Shown here piece by piece: positions 10,059 through 22,414 of a stretch of DNA of 64,000 bases. The translations under genes and the position numbers were made by a program. This DNA comes from Adiantum capillus-veneris (Eukaryota > Streptophyta > Polypodiopsida > Polypodiales > Pteridaceae): the NCBI GenBank assembly GCA_014529385.2, contig CM043957.1:64850003-64914002 (forward strand), read 5' to 3'. The notes below the pieces were generated by a model. It did no database searches. It saw only the letters and a list, made by a program, of their open reading frames with translations, and was not told the DNA's origin. Position 1 is the stretch's first letter, and each line of letters starts with the position of its first letter.

Positions 10059-10455
10059 ATGCTTCTGTCAGTTCTTGAACCTGCTTTTTATAATCCGAGT
10101 TTAGAACCTCTTCAAAAGCTGCAATCATCCGATTTTCTGGAACATTTCGGCTCTTCTTCTCAGCTTCATAACATGCAATAAAACCTTCTCGATCATATCC
10201 CTAAAAATTATGATACTCCTCCCATACAACATCAAATGCCATCTCTACCACATCATCAATCTTCTTTTCTATCTGTATGGCTTTCGCTTTCTGTAGACAT
10301 CCTTGAACTAATTCCATCATTTTCGGCAAATCTGCAATTGCTAGATTTTTATCAAATCCATTGGCACTGAAATCGTCAATAAACTGCTTCAATTGTTATG
10401 GCATCTCCATCTTTACCTCCCACCCCGGCGTGTTTTGCATTGGGTTCACCAGATG
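10050..10455 (-). pseudogene. Gag-like coding relic
   Basis: On the minus strand a coherent frame starts near 10446 (MQNTPGWEVK), passes a stop, then reads KQFIDDFSANGFDKNLAIAD, a stretch ending DVVWEEYHNF, a TAG at 10198-10200, and GYDREGFIACYEAEKK followed by ENRMIAAFEEVLNSDYKKQV. Composition and the upstream CATCTGGTGAACCC, which looks like a primer-binding region, suggest the N-terminal part of a retrotransposon gag. It is cut off at its C-terminal side by the minus-strand LTR. Family assignment is inference; the decay (two in-frame stops) is seen directly. Confidence 0.4.
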
Positions 10456-10459
10456 TCGC

Positions 10460-13330
10460 GGGACGTGTGTTCGAAATGTGAGCCAAGCAGGCGTCGGGCC
10501 TCTGGCTGTGAGAGGTGTCAAGAGAGAGAACAAGAGACACTGACAGCTTTGGCAATCACCGTAATCATTAATCAATTGAATAATTCTTTGAGTACAACTT
10601 AATCCTTAGCCAAGGTGGACTATTAATAGCACCGTCACTTGGGTCATCTGCTAACTAGGAGTTTAAGCTCGAGTTTTACAGATTAACCGGGCCGTTAACG
10701 ACACCAAGAATTAACAGAATGTTTAATCAATCTCTAGCTGATGATGGTGATGGAAATTCCCTCATGTCGCTTTATCTGTTTCATCTACATTCAAGATTCT
10801 GCAAACTTCATTTAAGTTCACTGTGTCGATCATCATGCTTCAATTATTGCCAATTGTTCTGCAGCTTCTTGCGTTGGCACCGTCGTTGCTAGGGAGCGTG
10901 AGAAAGGCCCCTTGATGACATGGCAATGGGGGGAGTGAGGTGCACAAAAACTGGTAGAAGCGGCTCCGAATCCAAGTGCCCTAGCGTGCTGAGCACTTTT
11001 TGTTTCTTGCTCGACGTCATTTGACGCTTCCCGTGGCCTGCGTGAGCTCCTCCATCTCCCCTGCGCTCGCGTTTTCTGCTTGAACCATCTTTCCATGCCT
11101 TTCCCTCTTTTCACACACACTCAAACCCTTTTTTTTCCCTTTTTCCCATTGGGTGGCCATCCCATGGTTTATGGACGGCCTTTGTGCCACATTGGACGGC
11201 CATTGCTCCCGGGCGACCTTAAGCCTCAATTGGACAACCCATAAAATTTGTAATGGCACCACATTTGGCATACATATTGAGCAAAGCATTGCTAAGCACA
11301 ACTCTGATATTTTTGTTGACAATATTATTGCGAATTTTATTGCTCATATCAGCTTCTTAGTGCCATATGCCTTCAATATGCAAGTATGATTGCATTTGGA
11401 GAGTTATCCTCTCTTTGCATCTACTGAAAATAGCCAATTTCCTGGCCCTGACTCTGTTGGGTTTATCCTGCAATCATTGCATTCCAAGAGATGACATTTT
11501 GAACACACGAGACTCCTCAAAGCAATTATTGCTCATGCATTCCAAAACCTGGACAGAAGACAAAAACTCCCAGTTGGCACACCAACCGAGTCGACCAGAC
11601 TAGTACAGAACTAGCCCCTGGTGAAATTTAATTTGGCAATATCTTAATAACCGTAACTCCGTTCGCTGATCTGAAAAGACCGATGCTCTCCACAAAGTGG
11701 GCACTTTAGGCCCATGCATTCATTTCAATTATGTTCCCTTAGCTGCAGAGCAATTGACTCAAACTTCAAACTACCATAACTTTTGCACCGTAGCTCCAAT
11801 CGATGAGCCGTAAAGACAGGCCGATAGAGCACTACAATTTTAGATCATAAATCCCATCTGTGTTCACTTCAAGCATACTCCTTTTTGGTATCATCAAGGC
11901 ATCTGTTGGCCCTTTTAAGCCACCTATGGCATACATTAATCATAAAAATAGCTTGTTACCAAGTCCTGAACACTGATCATTAATTAAGTAAGCCTCAAAT
12001 AAGCTTGATGTGCATTTTTCTAGCATCTTTGTTAGCATGGGAGCGGAGCTGGACGACAATGTACATTTGCTGCAATCTCTACATCTGTCCGATCATACCT
12101 AGGAATCCGACTCCCAGCACCTCCGAGGGGGCACGAATATGGCCAACAACAGAGTACCAACCTGCAAATTATATTAACAACCAAACATTATGTAATGTAG
12201 AACCAATCGATGCACCTTAACACAGTTATATAGGTGAACATACCCCCTCTACATAGTCCTCGACAGTCATGAAGCTAGATTCTGGGAGCCATACCATATG
12301 TATAATATCCTCAACAAGCAATAACTAGACCCGTCCGCTATCAAAGTAACAGTAGTCAGATGCTTCGCATGTCATGTTTCCAAAATCATGCCATCTGTCA
12401 AAAGGAACTCGATCTCAATATAAAATGTTGCTTCCACAAGATCGCTATCCCACTGGTTCCATAAGGGAACTCCACTTATCCTAGACATATTTGGCCTAGC
12501 GTGTGTGGGAAAGGCCATACATACCAAATGCATGCCACCCAATCTACTCCATGGGTCCAATTGTCCTGTCTTCGATAGAGAGCCCAAGAATCTGCGTATT
12601 GAATGGAGGGACTTGCATATTCTTTCTTAGCACTAGTGCTGTGAGCATGACCATGACTTAATACAAAAAATCACATTACCTACCTATCATTGCATAGCAC
12701 ATCAAGAATAGATTTTTCCAACCTCGTGAGATTAGCATGCAGTGCAAGGTGGTGTGGTGCTACATGCATTTTTGTATGGTCAACATAAGATCAATTTCAT
12801 TTTCATGCAACGATAAAGAGAAGACCATGACCAGAGGAGTTTTAGCACACTTGGAGCATTTTCCACGACCACTTTGGCCATACCTAAGAGCTCCTGCCGA
12901 GGTCTATCCTGTGATGGTGAAGATGGAGGTGCTCACGGGTGGTCTCCCATGGTCGAGGGGTGAAGGAGAGCGATGGTGATCTCCATCCACTTGGAGCACT
13001 ATGGCTGATCTCTGCAAAATCTTCTCCTCTCCATGATCGCTCTCCACCTCAATCACTCCTCTCATCTTGCTCTTCCCTCGCCCATCTATCAAGGGTGCTT
13101 GCTTGTCCATTGTGGAGAGTTTCTTGGTGTCTTTCTTCGAAGCCAGTTGCTTGCTTGTGTTGCGAGAGAGTACATCCTCAGGCTCAATGGCTTTCTTTCG
13201 TGAACCTCTATGCTCTCCTATTGAAAAAGGAAACAAATTTAGCATACCCATTTACCATGGCATGATGAAGCCCAAAAATATATAATACTCTTCTTGCCCC
13301 AATTGGTATATGATATGCACTTCTGAAAGA
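10460..13330. other. Long stretch without a recognisable intact gene
   Basis: Apart from a PPR fragment at 11240-11395 I see no coding sequence with family features. The part next to the gag relic (10460-11100) may be its LTR, judged only by position. A segment near 11655-11840 with phrases such as ATAACTTTTGCACCGTAGC resembles noncoding parts of plant gypsy elements. Confidence 0.4.
11240..11395 (-). pseudogene. PPR protein fragment
   Basis: The minus strand reads EADMSNKIRNNIVNKNIRVV followed directly by [16 protein letters not shown]. This is the wording of a plant PPR (PLS-class) repeat: [12 protein letters not shown] preceded by a helix with ...KKIHDEIV.... PPR proteins bind organellar RNA. 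Only about one and a half repeats survive, with an upstream stop, so this is a relic. Confidence 0.6.
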
Positions 13331-13332
13331 AA

Positions 13333-14627
13333 TCATCGCCATTTTCTGAATTGAGAAAGCGCAAAAGAAATACTCTGCTCATACGCTTTCGGTGCCAAAT
13401 TGTAATCGAAGCTCCCTTTTTGTGACAGACCTTCTATCTTGTTGTTGTACAAAGCATCAAACTCTTCCTGTTGTTTGAAAGACATACACTCAAAACATGT
13501 ACAAAGTGCACATAGGCTCATTTCGCATTACTTTCAACACATACCTTCCAAATTAGTTGAGTAAGGAGAGCCATGGGCAACTTGAGCCACTTTGAATTAT
13601 TCGGTCCCCAAAAGTTCAAATCCCTCTCAGCCGCCAACCTCGCTCTTTCCAAAAAATTCCAAGGAGTGATGTTGGATCTGTGGTCCCTAACTTTTGCATC
13701 ACAAATATATCGTGCAATGACGTGTGAGGGGCTGATATCCTTGTAGCCTTTGTAAACACTCATATGTAAAACAAAGTGCCCAAAAAAATTAACATGTAAA
13801 AAATTTCATAAACACCAACTAGTGTACTAATTGATCATGCCTAAAACCAGTAGGAATTCCACTTTCTCCTCCGGTTTGAAGTCGATAAGCACACACTCCA
13901 CGCGGGACGTCTCTTCCACAGGGATGTCATTTTCATTCATTCCAACACATCCATGCCTCCAATTTGTGATTCCCGAGACCACAAAATATCTCTGGGCCAT
14001 ACGACTGAGCTCGAGAATGAGATGAAGCTCTTCGTCTAAATCATATGACATCGCAAGATCTCAAGCGGAATGGCCGTGATGAACAAACCAGTTACAATCT
14101 TCACCGAGAATCCACTCACTCACAATAAATCTTTCCATAGTCAGTTGGTAACCTTTATCCACGATAGAAAGCTGCAAATCCATTACCTGATCATTATGCG
14201 TGCGAATGGTAGGGTTTGAAAGAAATCAACAAAGAGATAAGCGTGGTAATTTTTTGTGGTATTAGGAAGCTCTATGAGCGTCTATCCAGCCCAAAGATAT
14301 GTGCTTGTTGACCACATTTCCAAAAATCTCAATGCTAGTGTCATCTACTTTATAAGAAACTTTCGCTCGAGGATCCAACCCTCCACTTGATGGCTCAATT
14401 TCAATTGCACCCGTCAAATAGACATGACACGGTCTAGAGGAAGCTGCTTGAGATTGATCACTTTCTTGGGTGATTTTCCGAGGCACTTCTTGCATGCCAC
14501 CAGTGGGAATGTCATCCGCAACACCACTACTTTTGGATTTACTCCGGATCCTCATAGTTTGAGAGAGTAAAATCTTGTTAGATAAAGATAGAGAGCAAAA
14601 GAGAGCTTGCAAGAAACAAGGAAACAT
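13333..14627 (-). pseudogene. Unidentified, apparently spliced and decayed minus-strand gene
   Basis: Several protein-like blocks line up on the minus strand. Block 1 (14559 to about 14290) starts MRIRSKSKSSGVADD and includes VSYKVDDTSIEIFGNVVNKH. After two apparent frame changes, block 2 (to 13828) includes TMERFIVSEWILGEDCNWF, a TGA, then DLDEELHLILELSRMAQRYF and RVECVLIDFKPEEKVEFLL. Block 3 (about 13757-13545) includes ITPWNFLERARLAAERDLNF and ends AAG. A canonical GTATGT donor at 13544 and CAACAG acceptor at 13468 join it in frame to block 4 (13467-13333, EEFDALYNNKIEGLSQKG ... SFALSQFRKWR, stop). A further GT...AG intron between blocks 2 and 3 is plausible. A TATA-like element lies upstream. 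I do not recognise the family. The good splice sites suggest a real former gene; the shifts and stop suggest it is dead. Confidence 0.4.
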
Positions 14628-14644
14628 AGAGAGCTTATATGCAC

Positions 14645-14656
14645 TAAATATATAAA
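14645..14656 (-). promoter_or_regulatory. TATA-like element upstream of the unidentified minus-strand gene
   Basis: TTTATATATTTA on the minus strand lies about 85 bases upstream of the first Met of the MRIRSKSK block, with a CT-rich leader between, as in many plant promoters. Confidence 0.4.
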
Positions 14657-14722
14657 GAAAGAGGGAGAGATGGAGCTTGCCAGAAAATGGAGAGAAGGAG
14701 CTTGAGGGAAACTTTAGAGCTT

Positions 14723-14726
14723 AGAG

Positions 14727-14779
<53 letters not shown>

Positions 14780-14780
14780 T
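14723..14780 (+). repeat. GA microsatellite
   Basis: GA run of nearly 60 bases with one AA interruption near 14759. Confidence 0.9.
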
Positions 14781-14885
14781 GGAGCTTGAGATAAAGATGA
14801 ATAACAAATGAACCACTTCTTTATTTATAGCCCTTTTTATAATTAAAAGTTAAAAAAGTAAAAACTTATTTTTTTTTGTGAAAAT

Positions 14886-14950
14886 TGTGTGTGTGTGTGT
14901 GTGTGTGTGAGTGTGTATGCGAATGTGCACATGGGTGTGTGTGTGTGCAC
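14886..14950 (+). repeat. GT microsatellite, interrupted
   Basis: TG dinucleotides at 14887-14909 and again near 14936-14947, with GA and GC interruptions between. Confidence 0.85.
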
Positions 14951-15104
14951 GCGCAATGGCATGTGGACAAAGGCCATGCACCAAATCCAGAGGCCACACA
15001 CCATGGCCATGGCCAGTGGGCACGCGGCCACTGGCGACGGCCTGTGTGGTCAACGCAATGGACATGTGGCAGCCATGCAGGCTGTCACCACATGGAGGGG
15101 GCCA

Positions 15105-15144
15105 GTGGCCACACGCTCTGGCCATGGCCAGAGCGTGTGGCCAC
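15105..15144. repeat. 40-bp perfect palindrome
   Basis: Half-site GTGGCCACACGCTCTGGCCA is followed with no spacer by its exact reverse complement, centred at 15124/15125. It lies in a GGCCA/CATGG-rich stretch (14960-15180) that contains many partial repeats of the same words. Confidence 0.9.
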
Positions 15145-15199
15145 ATGGGTCACACATGGCCATGAGGGCCACATGGAACAAGAGCACTTGTATATCTCT

Positions 15200-16401
15200 C
15201 CGCAATGTCTGACGATCTTGAGAATAGCATCAAATCTACTTGGGATGCCATGGAGGCCATCCCCAATGGAGGGGCAATATATAAAAATGTATGATTTTGG
15301 TAGGCTCTCAAGGCAACAACGGATGTGTATCACCTTTATCAATGCCACACGGAGATCAACATAAGCTCATTGCAAAGCTTCAATAAGAGGGAGCAATTTT
15401 CTTTCTCCTGCTAGAAGGAAGGTAGAATCATCACAGAGGAGGATGAGGGGAGACTCAAGGAGCAGCTGGGGTGCGTGGTGAATCATCTCTTGCCTATAGA
15501 GGGCAGCACTCCTACAAACACCGAAACTTCCAGAAATGAATGCGGTCGCACCATATAAAGTGTTGCCTTATGTACTACAAGTACTATAAAATATAGTATT
15601 GTTTTCTATTATCAATGGACGTTCATCTTTAAGTAGCCTTGTTTCGGTAGTACTTGAAGCATTTTGAAATTTGCATATCATTGCCTAGGTCTCACGATCT
15701 CTCTCTCCCTCTCTCATTCTGATGCTTTTGGTTCTAATGTAATCTCATCACAACCTTGGGCCCATCGGCTACCACTTTTAGAGAGAAAAATTTCCACTCT
15801 AAGGCTTTTCAAAGTCGTTTAGTTGCATAATGGCTTGTTGAAACTCCTCCCAAGACCTACTAGCTATGCGAGCCTTGAGTATCTATGAAGAGCAAGGAAA
15901 GCTTTGAGCTAGGATCATAAATAAATTTAGAGTCATAATTTATTACATAGATCTTTAATGATCTTCATGGTTATCTTTGAAGGTGATTTCTAATCACCAT
16001 GACAACCTTCATGGTTATCTTTCAAGGTGATTGTCATGGTGATTGCTAATCACCATGACAACTTTTAATGAATATGCAGTGATGATTGATTATTGTAAGA
16101 GGGAGCTACTGCGGTAGAAGAAAAGTCAAGCTTCTCTAATTGTGCTCCAAGATCCTAGGTGATGCTTCTTCAGTGCCTCAGGGGGTGTCACTAAATGTCT
16201 ATCATGTGGGTTCAACATTGGGGATTATTTTATTCTATATTTTTTCACATTTTTATATACAGAAGGATGTTGAAAAATTGTTCTTGAATTTTTTTTTACA
16301 AATGGAATAGGAAAAGGGTCCCTTTTATTGGTGAGAAATTCACAACTAAGGGGTTTTATAAATACTGCTTGAACGTACATGATATATAGGTTTTATATAT
16401 A

Positions 16402-16435
<34 letters not shown>

Positions 16436-17850
16436 AAGTTCAGTGCACACGCGTGAGCGTGCACACACACACACTTTGTCACTATATTGGGCTTGAGCTA
16501 ATTGCCTACCTAGACTGCATTTTCTATATTGGTGGGATGGATGTTTCTCTTCTCACACACTTACACTTGAGCTACTGATGTAGCAAATGCCTATTTTGTC
16601 TTGTGGATGACTACCTTGAGTCTATATCCTAAAAGAAATTGACTCTTTTAGGGCATGATGGAGCTGACTAGTATGCAAGATTTATTTCACAACCTTGGGA
16701 AGGTTTGTACTACTGGCCGGTTACTTTGTTGAAGTCTTCACCTACTACTACCTCCCTACTGGCCAGTTACTTTGTTGAAGTCTTCACCTGCTACCTCCCG
16801 CTTTGATGATATCTATTGAAGGGTGATATTATTGAGCTTTCTTCAAGGTCGTACTATGCCTATTAGGGCTGCTGGCTTTATTGAATGGTGGATGTTTTTT
16901 GGACCTTCTATCATATACACACATACACACACTATATTATTGCAGTATGCCTTGCTGATTTCATTTTCTTGGGGTAGGAAGCTGGCCTTGTTTGAGGCTC
17001 TTGATGGGTGATGAATTTTGATTTCTATGGGACTTAACCCTTACTGCCTACCTACCATATTTATTACCTAGGTTTTTCCCCAAAAAATGAGATTTTCATT
17101 TGTCTTGTTCTTTTCCTGCATTCTTCACGGGGTCGTCCTCACTCTGTCGTGTTGTTTTCTTGGCATAAACCATGCAGGGTCATCCTCGCTCTTCCGTCCC
17201 TAATAACTCTATGAGACACTTCCCTTTCCTTAGCCCCTCTCTCTCTCTTCCTTCCTCCCTGCGCCAATTTATTGCGTGGCATAATGGGCCACCCCTTGAA
17301 ATTTGTGCTTCTGTGCTCCTCTATGGCTTGAACGGTTGCTAGATTCTTGGGATATGGAGCTTTATTCAAGGTTCCCAATTGGACCCATCGTGATGATACT
17401 ACTTGGGTGATTTCCTATCTCAAAATTGCTATGGTGAACTTCACTAGCTGACAGGGTACCTATTTAACCAAGGTGAGTGTTTTTCTATACCCTCACTTAG
17501 CCTTGTTTTACTATTTGATTTTTCTTAAAACCTATGTAAGTGTGGGTGATGGTAGCTTATCTAATGGTTTAGCTGATACAACATGAAGTTGATAATAAGG
17601 TCCACTACTTCACAGGTTCTGTTCTTTATCATACTAGGTTGATGATTATTCCAACTGTCATAAATTACTATTATAAATTTGATGATGGCCGTTGTGGACT
17701 AGTGTGTTAGAAAAATATTGCATGCAACATCACTTTTAATCTCATGCAAATAGGTATTGTGAGTTTATGTCACAATCTTATTCCATAACTGGCTATTGTT
17801 TTGAATAGATGTGATTTTGACTTTGATGCATCTGGTAGTTTATATCAGCT
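15200..17850. other. Noncoding stretch, no gene recognised
   Basis: No ORF here shows family features. It contains a 30-base poly-C run (16405-16434), a 46-bp-period direct duplication (16711-16748 and 16757-16795, TACTGGCC-GTTACTTTG), and several CAC/GTG-rich patches. Near 15960-16060 the words AATCACCATGACAAC and TTCATGGTTATCTTT recur as local duplications. Confidence 0.5.
16405..16434 (+). repeat. Poly-C tract, 30 bases
   Basis: Uninterrupted C run, the longest of the four poly-C tracts in the window. Confidence 0.95.
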
Positions 17851-17859
17851 TTTATTTAT

Positions 17860-19350
17860 TGAGACAGTTTATATTTAACCGATTGATAAAAACTTTGTTC
17901 ACTTTTGCCTGGTTTTTTTTGCTGTACAAAATCGATATGACCAAATATAGGGGCATCTTTTTTTCCTTATGAGTTGATGATAGATATAAGATGATGATGC
18001 CTGCTAGCTCTTCATTTGGTGTTGAATCTGGTTGACACTTAGGCTTTACTTTGTCGACACTCCCTTCTTGGATTGGTTGCAATTATTGGGCATGCTTTTG
18101 ATAATTATTACTTCTAATATAATGGTAAAGATCATGGCTTGGCTATTACTTCCCGTGCTACTGATTATGATACTTGTACTCTAATTTTAAATTGATCCTA
18201 TTTACTATTTTCTATTTACCCCTCTAGGTTGTTGGTTATGATAATCTGATAGCCTTTGATTGCTGCTCTTGGACATAAACTGACCTAGTTATGGAATTTT
18301 GGCTCATGCTGGCTGAAATCATTGCTAGCTCCTGATGCTTTCATTGATCTAGATTTTTAGGATTACTAATCCTTTAATTCTAGACTTTGAACCCTTCTTT
18401 GAAATGGGCTCTATCTTTGCCCCATAGGTAGGGTCCTCTACTGCATAGATGGCATGACTAGTTGCCATATCCTCCAATAACTTTTGCGTACACCCTTTTG
18501 CAAAGTTAGTGCCTAATGGATTATCTGTCTCCCACAAGTGGATCTTCCCATCCTTCAAAAGCACAAGATCCCTTTTTAAAGCATCACTAAAGCTGTCACA
18601 ATCCCTGCTACCATGATCTGTGCTATCACACCATATGCATTATGCACAAACCCTTCTTTCTTTGAGATTTCTGTCCAAAAAGTTTCCCTTTTACTTCAAG
18701 CCTGGCCAACTTAAATTTCATATGCATCTATGAAAAAACAAATCTTTCCTTTGGGATTTTTGTCCAAAAAGTTTTCCTCTTTCTTCAAACCTGGCCAGCT
18801 TCAATTTCATTTCACGCATGCCCTTAACAAGCTCACCAAGCATAGAGTTATCACCTTTTGGAGTCAAAATAATAGTGTTTTTGTTGGGATATCATGCATG
18901 CTAGAGGTAAGAGTAGCACCATTCTCCACCATATGGTCTCTACGTCGGTGCCTCTTAGCAAGCAATGAGACTGCATCCTCAACCTCTTTCCATTCTGCCT
19001 TTAAACCATGTTTGGTATTCTTATCCTCTAGCAATAGCTCTAACTTTTCTTGGAGCTCGGGTCCTGTGGCTTGAAGAAACAATTCTGTCGTTTCACTATC
19101 CAAAGTACCTTGCTTTGTTCTAGACAATTGTGCATAGTGTCGCTTAAAATCCCTTAGGAGTTTAGTAATAGAAAGAACTTATTTTGGCTTTGAAAGCCAC
19201 TCTAAGAAAGTTTTCTATGTAATTGTATCAGAGTCTTTCATAAAGTATTCTTCCTTTAAGGAAAACTTGAATTTCTTGAATCTCTTCCATGCTGCTTCCC
19301 TTACATGCTCTCTAATCGTGAGAACGACAACAAGCTTGAAACTTCTAATC
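17860..19350 (-). pseudogene. Gag-like relic, downstream half, split by the copia insertion
   Basis: From the copia target site leftwards, the minus strand reads REHVREAAWKRFKKFKFSLK, EEYFMKDSDTIT, stop, KTFLEWLSKPK, stop, LLRDFKRHYAQLSRTKQGTL, then SETTELFLQATGPELQEKLE and WKEVEDAVSLLAKRHRRRDH. Farther on is DGKIHLWETDNPLGTNFAKG and a block ending HAIYAVEDPTYGAKIEP. The order (helical block with F-EEY, then EFLE/LSR, then ELQEKLE) is like retrotransposon gag capsid regions. At least three in-frame stops show decay. The assignment to gag is inference from composition and layout. Confidence 0.45.
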
Positions 19351-19355
19351 ATCTC

Positions 19356-20124
19356 TGTTAAGTATGGAGCCTGATTTACCCTTGTAATTTTCTGTGGTAA
19401 AAGCGCACATTTGTAAGGCCCCCATTATGAGGAGAAGCCATCGTGCGTGAAGGAAAATCACTCACCGGAAACCAAAATTTTCACGGACAAGAATCAAGGG
19501 CAACTTTAGAGGCCTCGGGGGCGGAGGCCCCCGAGACTTTTTTTTTTCGCCGGAATATTATGGCCGGACGGCGGTCGGAAAGTGGTCGGAAAACAACCGG
19601 TCAGTTGGCCGGTGGCCGGTAGTCAATGGCCGATGGCCGGTGGTCGGAAGTCAATGGCCGGTGGCCAGTGGCCGAATTCAAAATCGGACTTGTCTTCTCA
19701 AGGGCGGCCACACATGGGCAGATTGGAGGGTCCGATTTGGACTTATTCGCACAAGGGCGGCTACACATGGCTGTCTCTCATAAGAGAGGGCAGCCCTTTT
19801 GGCCTATAAAAGGAGGCCATTTCTACACACATTTCATGGTGTGAAGTTGATGCAACAAGGTGAGTGTGAGGTGGTGAGAGTGAAGCAAGGCGGGAGCTCC
19901 ATTAAGGGTATAATCCCTTTGTAAACTACTTCTTGTTTTGAAGTACTAAATCCATTGAGTGGCTGCTTTCCCGTGGACGTAGCCCACATTGGGTGAACCA
20001 CGTATATCGTGTGTACTCTCTCTCTCTCTCTCTCTCTACTCTATAATCTCGTGTATGTAAATCTGTCTCTTTCCATTAAGTAATCTACTTAATTATCTAT
20101 TTAGCTACGTCTTATTTCCTAACA
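19356..20124 (+). mobile_element. 5' LTR of the copia element
   Basis: 769 bp, nearly identical to the 3' LTR over most of its length. It contains GGCCGGTGG-type short repeats (19560-19672), a TATA box (19805-19812) and a short CT run (20018-20039). It differs from the 3' LTR by one fewer repeat unit, a shorter CT run, and about 40 extra bases near 19500-19550 carrying a G/C-rich inverted repeat (GGGGGC/GCCCCC) and a T9 run. Confidence 0.92.
19805..19812 (+). promoter_or_regulatory. TATA box of the copia LTR
   Basis: TATAAAAG within GGCCTATAAAAGGAGGCC, the likely LTR promoter; the 3' LTR has the same sequence at 24484-24491. Confidence 0.7.
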
Positions 20125-20126
20125 AC

Positions 20127-20138
20127 TGGTATTTGAGC
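20127..20138 (+). promoter_or_regulatory. Primer binding site of the copia element
   Basis: TGGTATTTGAGC starts two bases after the 5' LTR. It matches the plant initiator-tRNA-Met primer site TGGTATCAGAGC at 10 of 12 positions. Confidence 0.8.
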
Positions 20139-20197
20139 AAGGTTTGCTCGTAGCTAAATTATCTCAAGGAAAGGATTCCTTGAAATGAGTGGGAGTT

Positions 20198-22414
20198 ATG
20201 GCGGAGGAAGGGAAGCTCAAGATTGAGAAGTTCAACGGCAAAAACTACCAACATTGGAAGATGCAGATTGAAGACTATCTCTACCAGAAGGACCTCTATT
20301 TGCCACTAGGCGGTCTTGCGAAGAAGCCCGCAACAATGGCAGATGAAGCATGGATTGTCCTTGATCGAAAGGCACTGGGAACAATCCGGTTAAGCTTGGC
20401 GTCAACGGTGGCCTTCAATGTTTCGGAGATGAAGACCACGGAGGACTTGATGAAGTCACTTGACGACTTCTACGAGAAACCATCGGCATCCAATAAGGTA
20501 TTTCTTATGAAGCGCTTGTTCAATCTAAAGATGGCAGAGAATGGTTCAGTTGCAGAACACCTAAATGACTTTAACACAAACATAAGTCAACTTCGATCAG
20601 TGAAAATCAATTTCGATGATGAAGTGCGAGCTCTCCTTATACTATCATCTCTACCGGATAGTTGGGACAGCCTTGTGATGGCTGTAAGTAATTCTATCTC
20701 TGGCACAAATACTCTTAAGTTTGATGATGTTGTGGGTGTTTTCCTAAGCGAGGAAATGCGAAGGAGAAGCACAACAGAATCATCAAGTGCTGCACTATCA
20801 GTTGAAACAAGAGGAAGGCCTAAGGAGAGGTTCAAAAACCAAAAGGGTCGTGATCGCTCAAGGCGGAGCAAGTCACGCACAAAGTCAGTTCTTGAATGTT
20901 GGAACTGCGGCAAGAAGGGCCACGTCAAGAAGGATTGCTGGTCCAAGAAGAAGAAGGAGACAGAGTCTCAAGACAACAAGCCAACATCGGAGGCCAATGT
21001 GGCAGGTAAAGTAGAGCAAGATGCTCTAATTCTCTCATTAGAAAATGTGTCTAATTCCTGGATAGTAGACTTCGGAGCTTCATTCCATGCGACACCACAC
21101 AAGCAACATTTCCAAGACTACACCAAAGGTAATTTTGGGTATGTATACTTGGGAGATGATGAAGCTTGTGAGATTGTCGGCAAAGGTAGAGTTTCTGTCA
21201 AAACTCCTAACGGAAATGAATGGAAGCTTAAAGATGTTAGACATGTTCCTTCTCTTCGCAAAAATTTGATCTCTACAGGACAATTGGACGATGAAGGTCA
21301 CAACATTGCATTCGGAAACAAAAGGTGGAAGATCTCAAAGGGATCTTTGGTGGTTGCCAAGGGAGAAAAAGTCGGTACACTTTACTTGTGTATTGTTAGC
21401 ACGCAACCTTCAGCTTGTGCAGCAACTACAGAAGTTGACAGTGCGGTGTGGCACTACCGACTTGGGCATATGAGTGCCAAAGGAATGCAAATCCTTCAAA
21501 CAAAGAAGCTTCTACCAGGTTTAAAAGAAGTGGACTTAGAGTTCTGTGAAGATTGTGTTTATGGTAAACAAAAGAGGGTAAAATTTCAAAAATCAGGAAA
21601 TGAAAGAAAAAATAAAAAACTTGAGTTGGTTCATTCTGATGTTTGGGGTCCTGCAAGTACACCATCACTTGGTGGCTCATTGTACTATGTAACATTCATA
21701 GACGATGCGACTAGAAAAACATGGGTTTATGTCATGAAGAATAAATCCGATGTATTTTCCATATTTCAAAGGTGGAAAGCCTTTGTGGAGAATGAAACAG
21801 GTACCAAGGTTAAATGCCTCAGATCCAACAATGGAGGCGAATATTGCAGCCAATCTTTTGAAAGCTTTTGTGCTAGCAATGGCATTCGGAGGCAAAGGAC
21901 AACCCCAAGGACACCTCAACAAAATGGGATTTCGGAAAGGATGAACAGGACAATCATGGAACGAGCACGAAGCATGCGGCTACATGCAGGCCTACCGCTT
22001 GAGCTTTGGGCGGAAGCTGTAAGTACGTCTGTGTACTTAATCAATCGATCACCCTCAACGACATTGGATGGGGGAGTTCCAGAAGAGGAATGGACAGGTA
22101 AACCAGTGAATTATGCATTTCTCAAAGTGTTTGGGTGTGAGGCTTTCATGCACATAGATAGAAGCCTAAGATCAAAGCTAGATGCAAAGTCCAAAAAGTG
22201 TTTCTTTATTGGCTATGGAGAAGGAGACTTTGGGTATCGCCTATGGCAGGTGATGAGTACATGGAGCTTGAGGACGGTGAAGACTCAAGGACTGCAAACG
22301 GTGACAATGTGCAACAACGTCAACCAAATGAGGAGCCTCAACCTATTCCACGAAGATCTACAAGAGCAAGTAGACCTCCAGAAAGGTTTGTTCCTTCCTT
22401 CAACCATCTCTTGA
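20198..22414 (+). pseudogene. Copia gag-protease-integrase, catalytically damaged
   Basis: I take the start at the ATG at 20198 (MAEEGKLKIEKFNG), the usual copia gag start; an in-frame GTG lies 9 bases upstream. Gag is followed by a CCHC zinc knuckle (CWNCGKKGHVKKDC). The protease motif reads W-I-V-D-F-G-A where copia has D-S/T-G: Phe at residue 292. Integrase shows HSDVWGP (D481), then LRSNNGGEY with Asn at 544 where the second catalytic Asp belongs, and GISERMNRTI (E580); spacing fits D,D-35-E. The ORF leaves the polyprotein frame near 22240, just after GYGEGDFGYRLW, where a block usually present between integrase and RT is missing. Replication would need enzymes supplied by another copy. 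Confidence 0.9.

Noticed and set aside
12904-13265. Overlapping ORFs of 115 and 108 codons on opposite strands
   Set aside because: Neither shows family features and both overlap the other; treated as chance.
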